The position numbers and the translations under genes were made by a program. DNA of 64,000 bases, taken from Hyphobacterium sp. CCMP332. GTDB lineage: Bacteria > Bacteroidota > Bacteroidia > Cytophagales > CCMP332. The notes under the pieces were generated by a model. The model was not told the origin of the DNA, did no database searches, and saw nothing but the letters and a program-made list of their open reading frames with translations. This document shows positions 1 through 8,722 of this stretch, in pieces. Each line of letters starts with the position of its first letter. Positions within the stretch are counted from its first letter, which is position 1. The stretch is from assembly GCA_014323545.1 (NCBI GenBank), contig CP058647.1:3202001-3266000 (forward strand). Direction: 5' to 3'.

Positions 1-1553
1 CTTCCGACGATTTACCTCGATTTGTTGAACTGGCTACCGGAGATGATTCGTATTTGTATATTTTTCTCGATGATATGGTCCGGCTAAGTCTGCCTTTTCT
101 TTTCCCTGATGATAAGATTAAAGGTGTTTGGTCCATCAAATTGAATCGCGATGCCGAGCTTTATATCGATGATGAATTTTCAGGTGATCTGGTTCAAAAA
201 ATTTCAAAAAATTTAAATCAGCGAAACATAGGGGCGCCATCAAGATTCTTATACGATTTATCCATGCCGGAGGATGTTTTAAGAATACTTCGCAAATCTC
301 TGGGATTGTCCAAGGATGAATTGGTTGCAGGTGGACGGTATCACAATTTCTATGATTTTTTTGATTTCCCCAATCCGCTTAAGCCCAAATTAGAATACGA
401 AAAATGGAATGCTCTTATCAACCAGAAATTGGAAAAAGCAGATTCTATTTTGGATGCCATTGAAAGGGAAGATCATTTATTACATTTTCCCTATGAAAGC
501 TATGATTATGTATTAAGATTATTCAATGAAGCTGCCAATGACCCCAAAGTCAGGGAAATCCGCACAACCATTTATCGAATTGCTTCCAATTCTTTAATCG
601 CCAATGCTCTTATTTCTGCATGTAAAAACGGTAAGAAGGTGATTGTTTTTATGGAACTCAAAGCGCGATTTGATGAAGAAAATAATATTAAATGGGCCTC
701 TGAAATGGAAAAAGCCGGTGTAAAAATTATTTACAGCATGCCGGGATTAAAAGTCCATGCAAAGGTAGCCTTGTTCATTAGAGATTCAGAAAAATCTTCG
801 GGTCGTATAGCCTTTTTTGGAACTGGAAATTTTAATGAAAAAACAGCGGGACTCTATGCTGATCACGGTTTATTGACTGCAAATGAGGGCATGTGTTCCG
901 AGCTTGAACAATTACTAAAATACCTCCACAAGAAAAAAAAGAATCCAAAACCCGCAAAGTTGCTTATCTCTCAATTTAATATGCAGCCGAAATTTATAGA
1001 GTTGATAGACAGGGAAATGGAACATGCCAGAAATAATTTTTCTGCACATATTATCATTAAATTGAATAATCTTGAGGACCCAATTATGATCGAAAAGCTT
1101 TACGATGCCAGTAGAGCAGGGGTAAAGATTGATTTAATAGTACGAGGTATTTGCAGGCTTGTTCCAAATAGAAAAGGTATCAGTGAAAATATTCGGGTGA
1201 TTAGAATCGTTGACCGCTATTTGGAACACGCTCGAATTTTCTGGTTCAAGAACAAAGGAAAAGCGGAGATCTTCATGGGTTCTGCCGATTGGATGAAAAG
1301 AAATCTTTATTTCCGAATTGAAGTAATTTTCCCAATACTTAATAAAGAACATAAAAAAGAAATTGAGAAAAACCTTGAAATTCAACTAAGTGACAACTTT
1401 AAAGCCGTGGTACTGGATGAGCATCAAAATAATGTATTCCAGGATAAACCGGAAAGAATAAAAACAGCCCAGAAAGGATTTTATACCTGGTTAAAAGGCA
1501 GAAATGCAAGAAATAGAAAGAAGCTTAGTGATAGACAGGAAAAAACATCATAG
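1..1553 (+). CDS. ppk1: Polyphosphate kinase 1, C-terminal three quarters (5' end outside window)
   Basis: Polymerises the terminal phosphate of ATP into polyphosphate. The reading frame is open from base 3, so the gene begins before the window; about 516 residues are visible, against roughly 690 for full-length PPK1. The autophosphorylated histidine lies in MPGLKVHAKVALF (His codon 756-758, equivalent to E. coli His435), and the second conserved histidine is in RYLEHARIFWF (His codon 1227-1229). The N-domain motif YLYIFLDDMVR and the GTGNFNE stretch are also family hallmarks. A basic C-terminal tail follows the catalytic domain. Its last 29 bases overlap the end of the convergent HD-domain gene. 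Confident from the two histidine motifs. Confidence 0.96.
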   Translation, partial: SDDLPRFVELATGDDSYLYIFLDDMVRLSLPFLFPDDKIKGVWSIKLNRDAELYIDDEFSGDLVQKISKNLNQRNIGAPSRFLYDLSMPEDVLRILRKSLGLSKDELVAGGRYHNFYDFFDFPNPLKPKLEYEKWNALINQKLEKADSILDAIEREDHLLHFPYESYDYVLRLFNEAANDPKVREIRTTIYRIASNSLIANALISACKNGKKVIVFMELKARFDEENNIKWASEMEKAGVKIIYSMPGLKVHAKVALFIRDSEKSSGRIAFFGTGNFNEKTAGLYADHGLLTANEGMCSELEQLLKYLHKKKKNPKPAKLLISQFNMQPKFIELIDREMEHARNNFSAHIIIKLNNLEDPIMIEKLYDASRAGVKIDLIVRGICRLVPNRKGISENIRVIRIVDRYLEHARIFWFKNKGKAEIFMGSADWMKRNLYFRIEVIFPILNKEHKKEIEKNLEIQLSDNFKAVVLDEHQNNVFQDKPERIKTAQKGFYTWLKGRNARNRKKLSDRQEKTS

Positions 1554-2757
1554 CTGCGCCATAGGCCAAAACGGAAATCACCAGGCCATACATGAAAATG
1601 TTATAAGCGGTGCGCAGTAATTTGTACTTTCTGCCCAGTACTTTTCCCAGAAAAAATATATCCTTGGCCATACTCCCGTATAAGAGATCCGAATTCAACA
1701 TCAATTGATTGATCCCCCATTCGTATTCTTTCAAGCTTGAATTGAAGAAATTCCCAAAAAATAACAGATTGGTTCGTTTCTGTAATATATCATCTCGGGT
1801 AAATGTACCTTTAGTAATATTTGGACGTGTTGCAAGAACTGCAAAAACAATGGTCAGCAAGGAAACGGTGACCAATAGAATAGTAGGAATAATAAGATTA
1901 GGGTAGTCTTCAAACTTCCTTATCATTACCGACATAAGAATTGAGATAATAATCGCATTAATTGAGATCATTATGTTGGCTTTATTATCGGCAATAGCAC
2001 TCAATTCAAGATGATTCTTTGATGTAGTCCTGAACATGGTTTCAATGCCTCTGTCTGGTTTTTGCTCGGCTTTTTTCTGATACTTCTTTAATTGCTTTAA
2101 GAGCTTTTTGTTCTTTTTTTCGAGATCAGCAAATGTATTATCGGTGGATTCCATTGCCTTTAATTTTTTTTTAAGTCGTTTTTGATTTGCCTGCCTGCCT
2201 TTTTCAAGTTTTTCTTTTCCGTAGTCAGTTTGGTAATTGTGTTTTGAAATGAAATATAAATTCATTTCCATCCACTCCCGGTCGCTAAACTCATCTTTGA
2301 TTTTACAATGTCGAAATTCTTCTCTCAATCGATCAGATTTTTCAAAGAATTTATCAGTCGATAAATGGTAAAGGTCTGCATCATTTAAAATGCGCTCAAT
2401 CTTGTTTTCTGGAAGCACTTCATAGTCTGTGGAGAGTATACAGGATATTACCTTGTCGAGCTTCTCTTTTGGATAATTTTGAGTCTCAAGAAAGTCTTTT
2501 ACAATTTTAACACTTTCATTTTCATGGCCTTTATAAGCAATAGCATAGCCTGTGTCGTGAAACCAGGCAGAAAGCATTACAATTTCTTTCTCTTCCTCGC
2601 TCAAATCCACCTGCTTACAAATTTCTTCTGCTGCTGCTACGACATCAAGGGTATGTTGAACATTGTGAAAAGTAAGATCTTTAGAAAGATTTTTCTTTAG
2701 ATAAGAATGCGCGTATTCTGCTGCTTTCTGAATTATTGAGCCATTAATTTGCGTCAT
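1525..2757 (-). CDS. HD-domain phosphohydrolase fused to a Pycsar-effector-like (DUF5706) membrane domain
   Basis: The N-terminal ~190 residues form an HD metal-dependent phosphohydrolase domain: HNVQHT, then the HD dyad in SAWFHDTGYA, a later His-Glu pair and ILNDADLYHLS supply the ligands. A lysine-rich probable coiled coil (about residues 195-240) links it to a C-terminal domain starting at ADNKANIMISINAI, with a hydrophobic pair and a final membrane segment. This matches the PycTM/DUF5706 family, whose members in Pycsar defence are cyclic-nucleotide-gated membrane effectors. The start is placed at ATG 2757 because the longer frame would need TTG at 2793. Convergent with ppk1; no cyclase gene is nearby. 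The ligand and reaction are unknown; a housekeeping nucleotide-signalling role is as likely as defence. Confidence 0.8.
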   Translation of the reverse strand: MTQINGSIIQKAAEYAHSYLKKNLSKDLTFHNVQHTLDVVAAAEEICKQVDLSEEEKEIVMLSAWFHDTGYAIAYKGHENESVKIVKDFLETQNYPKEKLDKVISCILSTDYEVLPENKIERILNDADLYHLSTDKFFEKSDRLREEFRHCKIKDEFSDREWMEMNLYFISKHNYQTDYGKEKLEKGRQANQKRLKKKLKAMESTDNTFADLEKKNKKLLKQLKKYQKKAEQKPDRGIETMFRTTSKNHLELSAIADNKANIMISINAIIISILMSVMIRKFEDYPNLIIPTILLVTVSLLTIVFAVLATRPNITKGTFTRDDILQKRTNLLFFGNFFNSSLKEYEWGINQLMLNSDLLYGSMAKDIFFLGKVLGRKYKLLRTAYNIFMYGLVISVLAYGAAMMFFPVYH

Positions 2758-2808
2758 GGATAATGAACGATGGAATTCATTGTTTAATTTCAAAAATACA
2801 TAAAAGAC

Positions 2809-2816
2809 TATTTTTG
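2809..2816 (+). promoter_or_regulatory. Candidate -7 element (TATTTTTG)
   Basis: TATTTTTG fits the Bacteroidota -7 consensus TAnnTTTG exactly and lies about 50 bases upstream of the SdiA-regulated-like gene. No clean TTTG is found at the expected distance upstream, so the call is tentative. Confidence 0.35.
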
Positions 2817-2865
2817 AGTGGTAATTATATGAAATCCAATTGTATTTCCCGTTAAAACGTTAGAA

Positions 2866-3762
2866 ATGAGGTTTTTGGCCATAGTATTATTTGTACAGCT
2901 TTTGAGTATCAGTCTGCATTCCTGCAACATCGATGATAAATACCGATGGAGAAACAGGGCCGTCAAACATTACGATGACTACATTCCCTACGATCTTTTG
3001 AGGCCTGTAGCTGAAATGAAGCTGCACAATGATTTGATAGAAATTTCAGGATTGACGCATATCGGTGATAATAAAATTGCCTGTGTGGAGGATGAAACGG
3101 GTAATATTTATATTCTGGATGATGAAAGCGGAAAAATGCTTGAAAAGATCAAATTTCATAAATACGGGGATTATGAAGGGATAGAGAAAATTGGCGAAGA
3201 TTTTTATATAGCAAAAAGCAATGGTAAGCTGTATAAGTGGTCAAGAAATAAACTCGAAAAACTAAAAACGGAATTAGGTGTGGAAAACAACATCGAGGGA
3301 ATGTGTTATGACCCTTTTAACGATCTGATATATTTAGCCTGCAAGGAATTAGCCGGATTAAACGAAGATGAATATGATAATGCAAGGGCTGTTTATGCTT
3401 ATGATTATAAAATGGATTCCTTAATAATAAAACCGCGTTTTATTATTTACCAGGATACATTGATGAATTATGTCTATAACACCTGGTCAACCGGGGAAGA
3501 AATTCCAAATATTTTGTTCAAACCAAGCGGAATAGCTGTTCATCCTTTTGATGAGAGGATATATATCGTTAATTACATTGGTCGGATAATCATAGTTTTG
3601 AATCAGGATGCCAGTATTCACGCGGTTTTACCCTTATCAATACAATTATTTTCTCAGCCTGAAGGAATTTGTTTTGACAGTGATGGCAATTTGTATATTT
3701 CAAATGAAGGAGGTGAAGAAAAGGGCTATATACTTAAATTCAAACACAGACCTGCCGATTAA
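2866..3762 (+). CDS. SdiA-regulated-like beta-propeller lipoprotein
   Basis: A 298-residue protein with a hydrophobic leader ending in the lipobox-like LHSC at about residue 20, so it is probably an outer-membrane or periplasmic lipoprotein. The body has repeated blade-like segments (LIEISGLTHIGDNKIACVED, YGDYEGIEKIGEDFY, EGICFDSDGNLYISNEGG) typical of SdiA-regulated / NHL-type propellers. The family has no settled biochemical role. It starts at an ATG with no obvious Shine-Dalgarno sequence, and its stop overlaps the end of the convergent exonuclease gene by four bases. The assignment to the SdiA-regulated family is by motif recall; function is not inferred. Confidence 0.75.
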   Translation: MRFLAIVLFVQLLSISLHSCNIDDKYRWRNRAVKHYDDYIPYDLLRPVAEMKLHNDLIEISGLTHIGDNKIACVEDETGNIYILDDESGKMLEKIKFHKYGDYEGIEKIGEDFYIAKSNGKLYKWSRNKLEKLKTELGVENNIEGMCYDPFNDLIYLACKELAGLNEDEYDNARAVYAYDYKMDSLIIKPRFIIYQDTLMNYVYNTWSTGEEIPNILFKPSGIAVHPFDERIYIVNYIGRIIIVLNQDASIHAVLPLSIQLFSQPEGICFDSDGNLYISNEGGEEKGYILKFKHRPAD

Positions 3763-4556
3763 ATCATTTTTGATAGGCTTAATTTTATTTCAGTGAGATG
3801 CTTTTTTGTATCTGCTGCGAAATCACCACGCATCATCCAGTCGTAATATGAAGGTTCTTTGGAAAATATTTCCGAAACCTTTTTCCCCTTATGCTTACCA
3901 AAATTAAATACTTTTTCCCCCTCTTTGTTTAAAACGATTCTTCCGGCAAGATCCACCATATTTCCCACAGCCAGTTTATGTACATCGTCAAGATTTTCAC
4001 TAATGGGAGCGGTTTCCATTCCAGGTGGAACTACTCCTTTGTATTTTTTTATTTGGGCTTTTAACACTTCAAGCGTCGCTTCCGTATCCGCCATTGCTGA
4101 ATGAGCGTTTTCCAATTCCTTATCACAATAGAAACGGTAAGCAGCAGAAAGCGTTCTGGGCTCCATTATAAAAAATATCTTTTGGGCATCGAGCAATCGC
4201 TTGTTCTTGAGATCAAAATTGATTTCTAGTCTTGCAAATTCCTCCATGAGTAATGGGATATCAAACTTGATATGATTGTATCCACCTAAATCGCAGTCTT
4301 TAAAAAATGCATAGATCTCTTTGGCAATCTCTTCAAATTTTGGCGCATCTTTTACGTCCTTATCGCTGATGCCGTGGATAGCAGTAGACGATGGGGGAAT
4401 AGGCATTTCCGGATTGACCAGCCATCTTTTTTTTTCTTCATTACCATCCTGTAATAGTTTTATGGCTGCAATTTCAATAATACGGTCGCGCGTGACATTT
4501 GGCCCCGTAGTTTCTAGATCAAAAAAAACAAGATCTTTTTTAAGGTTTAATTCCAT
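3759..4556 (-). CDS. DEDDh 3'-5' exonuclease, DnaQ-like, with ExoX-like C-terminal domain
   Basis: Removes nucleotides from DNA or RNA 3' ends using two metals. All motifs of the DEDDh class are present: FFDLETTG (Exo I, residues about 9-16), GGYNHIKFDIPLL (Exo II) and HSAMADTEATLEVL (Exo III, His and Asp). A C-terminal segment with FNFGKHKGKKVSEI and YYDWMMRGDF matches the domain found at the end of many ExoX-like nucleases. At 265 residues it has no polymerase attached, so it is a stand-alone proofreading or repair nuclease. Its ATG abuts the stop codon of mpl with no gap, implying translational coupling in a two-gene operon. Confidence 0.88.
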   Translation of the reverse strand: MELNLKKDLVFFDLETTGPNVTRDRIIEIAAIKLLQDGNEEKKRWLVNPEMPIPPSSTAIHGISDKDVKDAPKFEEIAKEIYAFFKDCDLGGYNHIKFDIPLLMEEFARLEINFDLKNKRLLDAQKIFFIMEPRTLSAAYRFYCDKELENAHSAMADTEATLEVLKAQIKKYKGVVPPGMETAPISENLDDVHKLAVGNMVDLAGRIVLNKEGEKVFNFGKHKGKKVSEIFSKEPSYYDWMMRGDFAADTKKHLTEIKLSLSKMI

Positions 4557-5930
4557 CTAGTTAAGTAGTTTTTCGGCGAATTTATCGAGGTTGACACCAT
4601 CAAAATTACCAGAACTCATCATTAATAAGTTCTTGTTATTCAGGTTTTTACTCTCAAGATATTCAATTAATTTATCGCTTTCGGTAAAAATGGTAAGATC
4701 GTTCTGATTAAAAGCAATTTTTAAATCATTTTCGTTGATCATTTCCAGTTTTTTGTGTTTGACAACTTCGGGATTGTAATAAATAATGGCCTCATCGGCA
4801 TCTACAAAGGTGTCGGCATATTGTTCGATAAAATCCTTGTTCAAACTGCTAAAGGTATGCAATTCAATACAGGCGATTAATTCTCTATCCGGATATTGAG
4901 TTTTAACGGCCTGTGTTGAAGCTTTTAGTTTTGAAGGGGCATGTGCAAAATCCTTAAAAATTAAGGTACTGTCGTTTTTTGCTAATAGCTCCATTCTTCT
5001 ACCTGCCCCGCTAAAAGATTTAATGGCCTCATAAAAATCTTCTTCTTCGATGCTGAGTTTTTTACATACCTCCAAGGCTGCGCTGAGATTGCTCATATTG
5101 TGCTCACCGAATATCTTTAGGGGAATTTCGCCTGAATTTTTTGTCAATAGGTAAGTGATGCCATCCTGAACTTTGTGCGGGAGCGTTGTATATTCAATTG
5201 CTACAACATCATCGCGTTCTTTTCTACCGATGACGGTAGCAATATCATCATCTCCATTATAGATCAGCGTACCTGCCTTGGGTGTTTTATCAGTAAAACT
5301 TTCAAAACCTATGACATAAGACTCCAGACTTGGATAAACATTATAATGATCCCATTTTATTCCTGAGATCACTCCGATATGATGATCATAGATCAAAAAT
5401 TTTGGTTGGGGATCGAGCGCAGAATTGAGATATTCATCGCCTTCTATTACAATTATAGGCGCATCGCTTAAATTTACAGTTAGTTCAAAACCGTCTATTT
5501 CTGCTCCCACAAGATAATCAAATTCACGCCCTACATGTCTTAAAACATGCATTATCATTGCGGTAATGGTAGTTTTGCCATGACTTCCACCTATGACAAA
5601 GCGTTGCTTATTGGTCGAATAATCTCTTATAAATTCCGGGAAAGAGGAAATTTTTATTCCCAACTCTTTTGCTTTTATCAATTCGGGATTATCCGCCTGA
5701 GCATGCATACCCAAAATAATTAGGTCGAGATCCTCGCTGATATTATTTTCATGCCAACCTTTTTCTTTGGGCAGAAGACCATATTTTTCGAGTTTTGATT
5801 TAGAAGGATCAAAAATTTCATCATCAGATCCACTGACCTGCCAACCGTTTTTTTTCAATGCTATTGCCAAATTGTGCATCACACTACCACCAATGGCAAT
5901 AAAATGAACTTTTTTATTTGAATCCTTCAT
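4557..5930 (-). CDS. mpl: UDP-MurNAc:L-alanyl-gamma-D-glutamyl-meso-diaminopimelate ligase
   Basis: Joins the tripeptide released from peptidoglycan turnover to UDP-MurNAc, returning it to wall synthesis in the cytoplasm. The N-domain begins HFIAIGGSVMHNLAIALK, like MurC and Mpl; the ATP-binding loop is IGGSHGKTTITAMIMHVL; the central domain carries VIEGDEYLNSALD and the C-domain FKDFAHAPSKLKAS. The methionine-containing IGGSVMHNLA stretch favours Mpl over MurC, which has GIGG.GMS. Length (457 residues) is normal. It is transcribed away from dnaB, is preceded by a very good promoter, and leads directly into the exonuclease gene. Confidence 0.92.
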   Translation of the reverse strand: MKDSNKKVHFIAIGGSVMHNLAIALKKNGWQVSGSDDEIFDPSKSKLEKYGLLPKEKGWHENNISEDLDLIILGMHAQADNPELIKAKELGIKISSFPEFIRDYSTNKQRFVIGGSHGKTTITAMIMHVLRHVGREFDYLVGAEIDGFELTVNLSDAPIIVIEGDEYLNSALDPQPKFLIYDHHIGVISGIKWDHYNVYPSLESYVIGFESFTDKTPKAGTLIYNGDDDIATVIGRKERDDVVAIEYTTLPHKVQDGITYLLTKNSGEIPLKIFGEHNMSNLSAALEVCKKLSIEEEDFYEAIKSFSGAGRRMELLAKNDSTLIFKDFAHAPSKLKASTQAVKTQYPDRELIACIELHTFSSLNKDFIEQYADTFVDADEAIIYYNPEVVKHKKLEMINENDLKIAFNQNDLTIFTESDKLIEYLESKNLNNKNLLMMSSGNFDGVNLDKFAEKLLN

Positions 5931-5950
5931 TATCTAATTGAATAAGCCGT

Positions 5951-5981
5951 CAAATCTATAATTTATATCTTTTGTCACAAA
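5951..5981 (-). promoter_or_regulatory. Promoter of mpl (TTTG-19-TAGATTTG)
   Basis: On the minus strand, TTTG (complement of 5978-5981) is followed after 19 bases by TAGATTTG (complement of 5951-5958), an exact match to the Bacteroidota -33/-7 consensus. It lies about 20 bases upstream of the mpl ATG. Confidence 0.75.
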
Positions 5982-6050
5982 GTGGAAAAATTGTGAATAA
6001 AATCAAAAATTTGTGGATTAAGAGGTAATGCTTATTTCTATTTTTGAAAG

Positions 6051-7589
6051 ATGGACGAGCCAAAAAGAGGAACAGCAAGACAAATTAAATTAAGTCAGAC
6101 TCAGGAAAATGAATTTCACACGACCGGAAAGGTCCAACCACAAGCTTCTGATCTGGAAATGGCTGTTCTTGGGGCGCTTATGTTGGAAAAAGATGCATTG
6201 ACCAATGTTATCGAGATTTTGCGGCCTGAAAGTTTTTATGTAGAGAAAAATAAAATCATCTACGAAGCCATCTTAAAGCTTTTTGGAAATTCCGAACCTG
6301 TAGATATCCTAACCGTTACCAATCAGCTTAAAAAAACTGGGCAATTAATTCAAGCAGGAGGCCCCTTTTATCTGACCGAACTCACCAATAGGGTTAATTC
6401 CGCCGCCAATATAGAATATCATGCGAGAGTCATACTGGAACAGGCCATAAAAAGAGAATTGATTAGTATTTCTTCTGGAATCCAAACCAAGGCCTTTGAA
6501 GATACCCAGGATGCACTTGAATTGCTTGATGAAGCCGGAGCTTCCATTTTTGAAATATCGGACAGAAATGTACGAAAAGACTATCAGGGCATGACCGAAC
6601 TCATGCGAATGGCCATCGATGAGTTGGAAAATAAGAAAAATCAAAAAGACGGTTTAACCGGCGTGCCTTCCGGCTTTACCAAATTAGACCGCGTAACCTC
6701 AGGTTGGCAAAAATCCGATATGGTAATTATTGCGGCACGTCCGGCCATGGGTAAAACAGCCTTTGTGATGTCTGCATTGAGAAATGCCGCTGTGGATCAC
6801 GATACACCGGTAGCCATATTTTCATTGGAGATGTCTTCCTTACAGCTGGTTAATCGACTTATTTCTGCCGAGGCGGAACTCGAAAGCGATAAAATAAAAA
6901 CCGGACAGCTTCAGGAATACGAATGGACTCAGCTCTATGAAAAGACAAAACGCATTTCAAATGCCCCGATTTTCATTGATGATACTCCCGGTTTGTCAAT
7001 TTTGGAATTAAGAGCGAAATGCCGAAAACTAAAACAACAACACGACATTCAGCTTATCATAATTGATTACCTTCAGTTGATGTCCGGAGACTTGAGTAAA
7101 AAAGGAGGGAACAGAGAACAGGAAATTGCATCCATTTCAAGATCGCTTAAAAATATTGCCAAAGAACTGAATGTTCCTGTAATAGCATTATCACAGTTGA
7201 GTCGTGCAGTAGAAACCAGAGGTGGAGATAAACGCCCTATGCTTTCCGACCTAAGGGAATCAGGATCAATTGAGCAGGATGCCGATATGGTTTTATTTCT
7301 GTACAGACCAGAATACTATGGTATCACCCAGGATACTGACGGAGGACCAACAGAAGGATTGGGAGAGATTATAATTGCAAAACACAGAAACGGCTCCCTG
7401 GCAGATGTAAAGCTGAGATTCGTTGGAAAATACACCAAGTTCATGGATTTTGAGGATTTTTCAGGGGCCGGATTTTCAAGTGGTAATTACGGTTCCTTTA
7501 GTGGCAATTCCTTTACCGTTCCGAGCAAGGCCAACGATATAACAGATGATTCCGATAATTCTGAAGATGGAGATGAAGAACCATTTTAG
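6051..7589 (+). CDS. dnaB: Replicative DNA helicase DnaB
   Basis: Hexameric 5'-3' helicase that unwinds DNA at the replication fork. The N-terminal domain (about residues 30-135, starting DLEMAVLGALMLEKDAL) is followed by a linker and the RecA-like domain. The Walker A motif is ARPAMGKTAF, the Walker B stretch IIIDYLQLM, and the later motifs are ALSQLSRAVETRGGDKRP and LRESGSIEQDADMV. The C-terminal tail is acidic and Gly/Ser-rich, as usual in this phylum. Length is 512 residues. TATTTTTG (a -7-like sequence) sits only five bases before the ATG, so a very short leader is possible, but no matching -33 box was found. Confidence 0.96.
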   Translation: MDEPKRGTARQIKLSQTQENEFHTTGKVQPQASDLEMAVLGALMLEKDALTNVIEILRPESFYVEKNKIIYEAILKLFGNSEPVDILTVTNQLKKTGQLIQAGGPFYLTELTNRVNSAANIEYHARVILEQAIKRELISISSGIQTKAFEDTQDALELLDEAGASIFEISDRNVRKDYQGMTELMRMAIDELENKKNQKDGLTGVPSGFTKLDRVTSGWQKSDMVIIAARPAMGKTAFVMSALRNAAVDHDTPVAIFSLEMSSLQLVNRLISAEAELESDKIKTGQLQEYEWTQLYEKTKRISNAPIFIDDTPGLSILELRAKCRKLKQQHDIQLIIIDYLQLMSGDLSKKGGNREQEIASISRSLKNIAKELNVPVIALSQLSRAVETRGGDKRPMLSDLRESGSIEQDADMVLFLYRPEYYGITQDTDGGPTEGLGEIIIAKHRNGSLADVKLRFVGKYTKFMDFEDFSGAGFSSGNYGSFSGNSFTVPSKANDITDDSDNSEDGDEEPF

Positions 7590-7592
7590 AAT

Positions 7593-7916
7593 TTAATCTT
7601 CTTCAAAGAGTAAATTTTGCATGGCATTTTGCAATTCTGCCAAAGTTTTATTTTCAGACTGCTTTTTTGCAAGTTCTATTCCTCTGCGATAAACCTCAAG
7701 GGCAATATCTTTCTGGTTAAATTGAATTAGTAATTCTGCCAGCTGATAATAAACCGGTAAATAATCGGGAAATAATTTTTGAGATTTTTCAAGTAATTCT
7801 AAACTTTTTTTAGGCTCAAAATCTTTGTATTCCAGAGCTAAAGCGTAAATGTAAAAGGGATCATCACTTGAGTCCTTCATTCTTTCTTTGAGCATTTGTA
7901 TACGATTCTCATTCAT
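7593..7916 (-). CDS. Small tetratricopeptide-repeat protein
   Basis: A 107-residue soluble protein with no signal peptide. Two to three TPR-like helical hairpins can be seen: DPFYIYALALEYKDFEPKKS, PDYLPVYYQLAELLIQFNQK and DIALEVYRRGIELAKK. Proteins of this size and pattern are common in Bacteroidota and serve as scaffolds; no partner can be inferred. It is convergent with dnaB (three-base gap) and divergent from etfB. Confidence 0.75.
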   Translation of the reverse strand: MNENRIQMLKERMKDSSDDPFYIYALALEYKDFEPKKSLELLEKSQKLFPDYLPVYYQLAELLIQFNQKDIALEVYRRGIELAKKQSENKTLAELQNAMQNLLFEED

Positions 7917-7918
7917 CT

Positions 7919-7949
7919 TTTAGAATTAAACGTTTATTCTTTAATTTCG
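7919..7949 (+). promoter_or_regulatory. Candidate promoter of the etfBA operon
   Basis: TTTA at 7919-7922 is followed after 19 bases by TAATTTCG at 7942-7949, each one base away from the Bacteroidota consensus TTTG / TAnnTTTG. It lies about 35 bases before the etfB ATG. Confidence 0.4.
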
Positions 7950-7983
7950 GCCTTAAATAGCAATATCAAAATAAAATACATAA

Positions 7984-8721
7984 ATGAAAATACTTGTTTG
8001 CATAAGCCACGTTCCGGATACCACAACGAAGATTAAATTAACTTCGGATAATCAGGATTTGGATAAGCAGGGTGTACAGTTTGTTATAGGACCTTATGAC
8101 GATTATGCACTTGCGAGAGCAGTTGAATTAAAAGAAACAAATGGAGCCGAAGTAGTTGCTTTGAATGTTGGCACACAGGAAACCGAGCCAACCATACGTA
8201 AAGCCCTGGCCATTGGAGCCGATAAGGCCGTCCGAATAAATGCCGAACCAAAAGACACTCAATTTGTAGCAAAGCAAATTTTTGAACATGCCAAAGACGC
8301 CGTTTATGATTTGATATTGATGGGTAGAGAAACCAGCGATTACAATTCCGGCGCTGTTCATGGTATGGTAGCCGAAATGATGGGAATTCCCTGTGTAACG
8401 CCTGTAATGAGACTGGAAATTGATGGTGATACAATAAAAATGGATAAAGAGATAGAAGGAGGTAAGGAAAAAGTTGAAGCAAAGATGCCATTAGTAGCCG
8501 GATGTCAGGAACCAATTGCAGAATGGAAAATCCCGAATATGAGAGGGATCATGTCCGCCAGAACTAAGCCTCTTGAAGTTATTGAACCTGTCGGTGATGG
8601 AGAAACGATAGAAAGTCTTGGTTATGAAATGCCTAAGGCCAAGGGGGAATGTAAAATGATAGACAAGGACAATGTCGAAGAATTAGTAAATTTATTGAAA
8701 AACGAAGCTAAAGTTATATAA
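7984..8721 (+). CDS. etfB: Electron transfer flavoprotein beta subunit
   Basis: With EtfA forms the FAD/AMP heterodimer that passes electrons from acyl-CoA dehydrogenases to the quinone pool. The N-terminus MKILVCISHVPDTTTKI, the nucleotide-binding segment LILMGRETSDYNSGAV and the C-terminal NMRGIMSARTKPLEV are diagnostic. The length of 245 residues is typical. Its stop lies one base before the etfA ATG, so the pair is co-transcribed and co-translated. Confidence 0.96.
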   Translation: MKILVCISHVPDTTTKIKLTSDNQDLDKQGVQFVIGPYDDYALARAVELKETNGAEVVALNVGTQETEPTIRKALAIGADKAVRINAEPKDTQFVAKQIFEHAKDAVYDLILMGRETSDYNSGAVHGMVAEMMGIPCVTPVMRLEIDGDTIKMDKEIEGGKEKVEAKMPLVAGCQEPIAEWKIPNMRGIMSARTKPLEVIEPVGDGETIESLGYEMPKAKGECKMIDKDNVEELVNLLKNEAKVI

Positions 8722-8722
8722 G

